Assembly: GCA_029262595.1 (NCBI GenBank)
Contig: JAJCZB010000034.1
Coordinates: 1 to 34,526 of the forward strand
Source of the DNA: Candidatus Babelota bacterium
GTDB taxonomy: Bacteria; Babelota; Babeliae; Babelales; Vermiphilaceae
DNA length: 34,526 bases
Direction: 5' to 3'
The notes under the pieces: model-generated
What the model saw: the letters and a program-made list of their open reading frames with translations, nothing else
The model's database searches: none
What the model was told of the DNA's origin: nothing
Position numbers and translations under genes: made by a program
In this document: positions 32,806 to 34,526 of the stretch, one piece after another
Layout: each line of letters begins with the position of its first letter
How positions within the stretch are numbered: the stretch's first letter is position 1

Positions 32806-32834
32806 ACCATATGTTCCATTGCATAAAAGCGCAA
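32806..32834 (-). promoter_or_regulatory. candidate promoter for the basic protein / barrel pair
   Basis: On the minus strand TTGCGC (32834-32829) and TATGGT (32811-32806) are 17 bases apart. They lie just past the terminator of the glycine-zipper genes. Predicted start near 32799, about 16 bases before the gene. Matches are moderate. Confidence 0.35.
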
Positions 32835-32845
32835 TACTTGCACAT

Positions 32846-32883
32846 AAAAAGCAGGCAATTCCTCATAAAGAAGAACTGCCTGC
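32846..32883 (-). terminator. rho-independent terminator after the glycine-zipper genes
   Basis: On the minus strand GCAGGCAGTTC (32883-32873) pairs with GAATTGCCTGC (32861-32851), with one mismatch, around an 11-base loop. It is followed by TTTTT (32850-32846). It lies 36 bases after the stop of the upstream gene on that strand. Confidence 0.8.
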
Positions 32884-32918
32884 ATGTTTGGTGGGATGGA
32901 ATTCCTACCTAACGGTAA

Positions 32919-33431
32919 TTATCGGCGAGCGCTCGCGATTGGTTGTTGGCGAACACCAAGATTTTGTTTAACTCTGCTGATGTCTCTCTGGGTTGAGTTA
33001 ATTTGTTGTTCAACTTTAGAAAGACGTTTTTGCACTCTGTTTCGACGTCTTTCAGAAGTAGCTGCCTTTAGATCATCGCGATATGACGCTGCTCTATCTT
33101 GTTGTTTAGCGAGTTTGCGCTCTAAGCGATCGAGTTTGCGATATGGATCTCTTCCACGAGAGCGTGAGCTTCCTGCAATGGCCCCGACTCCAAGTCCAAC
33201 AGCTGCGCCAATTCCAGCACCTCTGCCTCCCCCAAGGGCTCCACCAAGGGCTGCGCCACCAAGACCGCCAAAAAGAGCGCCTCGGCCTGCATCAGCCTGT
33301 ATTGGTTTTTTATATCCAGCAGATGCAACTAAAAGAAGAATGACTAACAGAGATGGTACGCCTTTTCTCTGCAGAGTTTGTCTGTTGCGGTTGAACAGTA
33401 GCATGTGTTTTTTTGAAATAATTCTCTTCAT
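32919..33431 (-). CDS. glycine-zipper protein with C-terminal coiled coil
   Basis: 170 residues. A basic N terminus (about 1-23) is followed by a hydrophobic stretch (about 26-40, PSLLVILLLVASAGY), which may be a signal or anchor. Residues about 48-88 are a glycine zipper (GALFGGLGGAALGGALGGGRG then AGIGAAVGLGVGAIAG), a pattern that packs helices in membranes or oligomers. The last 75 residues are very basic and heptad-like (RKLDRLERKLAKQQDRA; RVQKRLSKVEQQI). GGAGA precedes the ATG by about 6 bases. It lies 26 bases after a second glycine-zipper gene. Confidence 0.75.
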   Translation of the reverse strand: MKRIISKKHMLLFNRNRQTLQRKGVPSLLVILLLVASAGYKKPIQADAGRGALFGGLGGAALGGALGGGRGAGIGAAVGLGVGAIAGSSRSRGRDPYRKLDRLERKLAKQQDRAASYRDDLKAATSERRRNRVQKRLSKVEQQINSTQRDISRVKQNLGVRQQPIASARR

Positions 33432-33457
33432 TTTGTCTCCAATGGGTTTATTTATTA

Positions 33458-33883
33458 CTAATTATTTACTTTGATGTGCCTACGTGCTGCGAACGTTGGT
33501 TGAGAATCAAACTCATCTGAAGCTTGAAGGCCGTTACGCTGAGACCTTCTGCTTTTCGGTTTTGATTCATAGGGCGTCGCATTTTCTCGTCGTCGGCGTC
33601 GGTTTCTTATAACTCGTCGAGCGATTAGACCGCCAGCGAGCCCTCCAACTCCAAAACCAAGGGGAAACCATTTTGCGCTTCCCGCAATGGCTGCGATTCC
33701 TCCACCAGCTCCACCACCGATAAATACACCAGCAACCTTTTTAGCTCGGTCGCTTGTTGCGTGAATTGATTGCTTATTAAAAAGTGCTACCGCTACGCCA
33801 AGCAAAAGAATGCCAACCAGCATTGGTCGAGACGCATTTTTTATTACGGCAAATATTCGTTTTTTAGTGCCAGAACGCTTCAT
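33458..33883 (-). CDS. glycine-zipper membrane protein
   Basis: 141 residues from ATG 33883, with AAGGA about 6 bases upstream; the frame is open to 33916 but without support. A basic N terminus precedes a hydrophobic helix (about 21-35, PMLVGILLLGVAVALF). A glycine-rich second hydrophobic part follows (about 52-90, VAGVFIGGGAGGGIAAIAG and FGVGGLAGGLIARRV), then a strongly basic tail (RNRRRRREN) and a Ser/Gln-rich end. The layout matches its downstream neighbour, so the two are probably related and co-transcribed. No named family is recognised. Confidence 0.72.
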   Translation of the reverse strand: MKRSGTKKRIFAVIKNASRPMLVGILLLGVAVALFNKQSIHATSDRAKKVAGVFIGGGAGGGIAAIAGSAKWFPLGFGVGGLAGGLIARRVIRNRRRRRENATPYESKPKSRRSQRNGLQASDEFDSQPTFAARRHIKVNN

Positions 33884-34095
33884 GGCTTCCTTTTTTTTAT
33901 TGCCTGACGAACACACTCTCTCTAATATCTATGTAAATTTTACAAGTTGAATATATTAAATTGCAAGAGTTTTTACAATTAATGGCTATGAGAGGTCGAT
34001 TAGGCGCTAATTATAGGGGTGCCGCGTTAGGTAGAAGTGTAACGTGAGGGTTTTTGAAAGAAAGGCGGAAGTGTGGGTTTCTTTTTAGTATTTTG

Positions 34096-34110
34096 AACTC
34101 GCTACGAGTT
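34096..34110. other. small perfect hairpin downstream of murC
   Basis: AACTCG (34096-34101) and CGAGTT (34105-34110) form a 6-bp stem with a 3-base loop, 17 bases after the murC stop on the minus strand. Flanking bases are A/T-rich. There is no T-run on the minus strand after it, so it is at best a weak terminator for murC. The remainder of 33884-34126 holds only the leader of the glycine-zipper gene; I see no gene there. Confidence 0.35.
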
Positions 34111-34126
34111 TTATTTCTATGAGAAA

Positions 34127-34526
34127 TTATAGAAGCGTTGGAATAATGCGATTTATTTTACCTGCTCCCAAGAATAAAATGAGATCTTTTTCTTGGATGT
34201 CAGCATCGATGGTTTCTTTTATAGTTTGAAAGTGAGGGTCCAGGGGGGTGTAGGATATTGAAAAGGAAGGGTGGTGGGTTTTGAGTGTTTCAACAAATTG
34301 TTTGCTGGTGACTCCGGGTATGGGCGCTTCGTTTGCGGGGTGGATGTCTGTGATGATGAGGTGATCGATGGGGCTTTTTAAAAATGTATCAATGAAGGAC
34401 TGCCAGAGTGTATGGGTACGCGTGTAGCGATGGGGTTGAAAAACGACGATGAGTTTGTTCTGAGCTCGTTTGCGTGCAACGGTAAGGGTGTAATCAATTT
34501 CTGTGGGGTGGTGTCCGTAATCGTCA
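34127..34526 (-). CDS. murC: UDP-N-acetylmuramate-L-alanine ligase, C-terminal part (runs off the window)
   Basis: Found by translating the minus strand in from the window end: an open frame of 132 codons ending at TAA 34129-34127, with the start beyond the edge. The visible part is the C-terminal Mur ligase domain: DDYGHHPTEIDYTLTVAR at the very edge, then VVFQPHRYTRTHTLW, ITDIHPANEAPIPGVTSKQF and a final LILFLGAGKINRII. These are specific to MurC among Mur ligases (DDYGHHPTE and FQPHRYTRT). MurC adds L-alanine to UDP-MurNAc in peptidoglycan synthesis. It ends about 240 bases before the glycine-zipper genes on the same strand. Its presence indicates that the organism keeps at least part of the peptidoglycan pathway, in agreement with glmM. 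Confidence 0.93.
   Translation of the reverse strand, partial: DDYGHHPTEIDYTLTVARKRAQNKLIVVFQPHRYTRTHTLWQSFIDTFLKSPIDHLIITDIHPANEAPIPGVTSKQFVETLKTHHPSFSISYTPLDPHFQTIKETIDADIQEKDLILFLGAGKINRIIPTLL

Noticed and set aside
32884-33474. A 196-codon plus-strand open frame with a Pro/Ala-rich middle
   Set aside because: It is the complement of the glycine-zipper coding region; the Pro/Ala runs are the reverse reading of Gly/Ala codons.
1-34526. Insertion sequences, integrases, prophage genes or a replication origin
   Set aside because: No transposase, recombinase, phage structural gene, DnaA-box cluster or attachment-site duplication could be found on either strand.

Overview
The window is about 34.5 kb of gene-dense, low-to-moderate GC bacterial DNA. 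It suggests an intracellular or host-dependent bacterium, and my best guess is the phylum Dependentiae (TM6/Babeliae). That guess rests on the mix of compact housekeeping operons with an unusually high share of signal-peptide proteins, a tandem family of exported TPR-glycosyltransferases and several degenerate enzymes. It is an inference from gene content, not a measured phylogeny. No insertion sequence, prophage, integrase or CRISPR array is visible.

Layout. 1-4304 (+): the 3' end of a tRNA-Val(GAC), then rpsO, pnp, rph and a divergent holA-like gene. 4321-7500 (-): a cdaA-like / cdaR / glmM / DUF502 operon. The cdaA position is occupied by a protein that keeps the membrane domain but has lost the diadenylate cyclase motifs. 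7644-9172 (+): trpS and a small membrane-anchored protein. 9175-11439 (-): a PcrA/UvrD-type helicase. 11566-12636: two convergent DUF421 (YetF-like) membrane proteins, the second downstream of a hypoxanthine phosphoribosyltransferase that carries a signal peptide. 13432-14762: an exported M48-like protein lacking its zinc site, converging on a Cu/Zn superoxide dismutase.

14940-23300 (-) is the most distinctive region: six co-directional genes with overlapping or closely spaced ends. Five are paralogous TPR plus GT9-like (GT-B) glycosyltransferases and one is a DUF6165-like protein. All six start with a signal peptide. The start codon of the first gene lies in one arm of a perfect 11-bp inverted repeat whose loop holds the Shine-Dalgarno sequence. 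A long imperfect inverted repeat follows the last gene.

23392-27590: hflX (-) with a good promoter, then a (+) operon made of an FtsH-like AAA protease with one N-terminal hydrophobic segment and two exported proteins of unknown function, ending in a clear terminator. 27716-31514 (+): ffh, rpsP, khpA, trmD (fused to a second SPOUT-type methyltransferase domain) and rplS, ending in a strong terminator. 31571-33883 (-): an outer-membrane-barrel candidate, a small basic exported protein and two glycine-zipper proteins. 34127-34526 (-): the C-terminal end of murC, cut by the window edge.

Taken together, translation, RNA decay and cell-wall precursor genes alternate with envelope or export cassettes. 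Several proteins that normally need cytosolic cofactors (glycosyltransferases, Hpt, an AAA protease) carry export-type N termini. This fits a bacterium that sends such enzymes across its inner membrane, possibly toward a host, but the sequence alone cannot show the final location.
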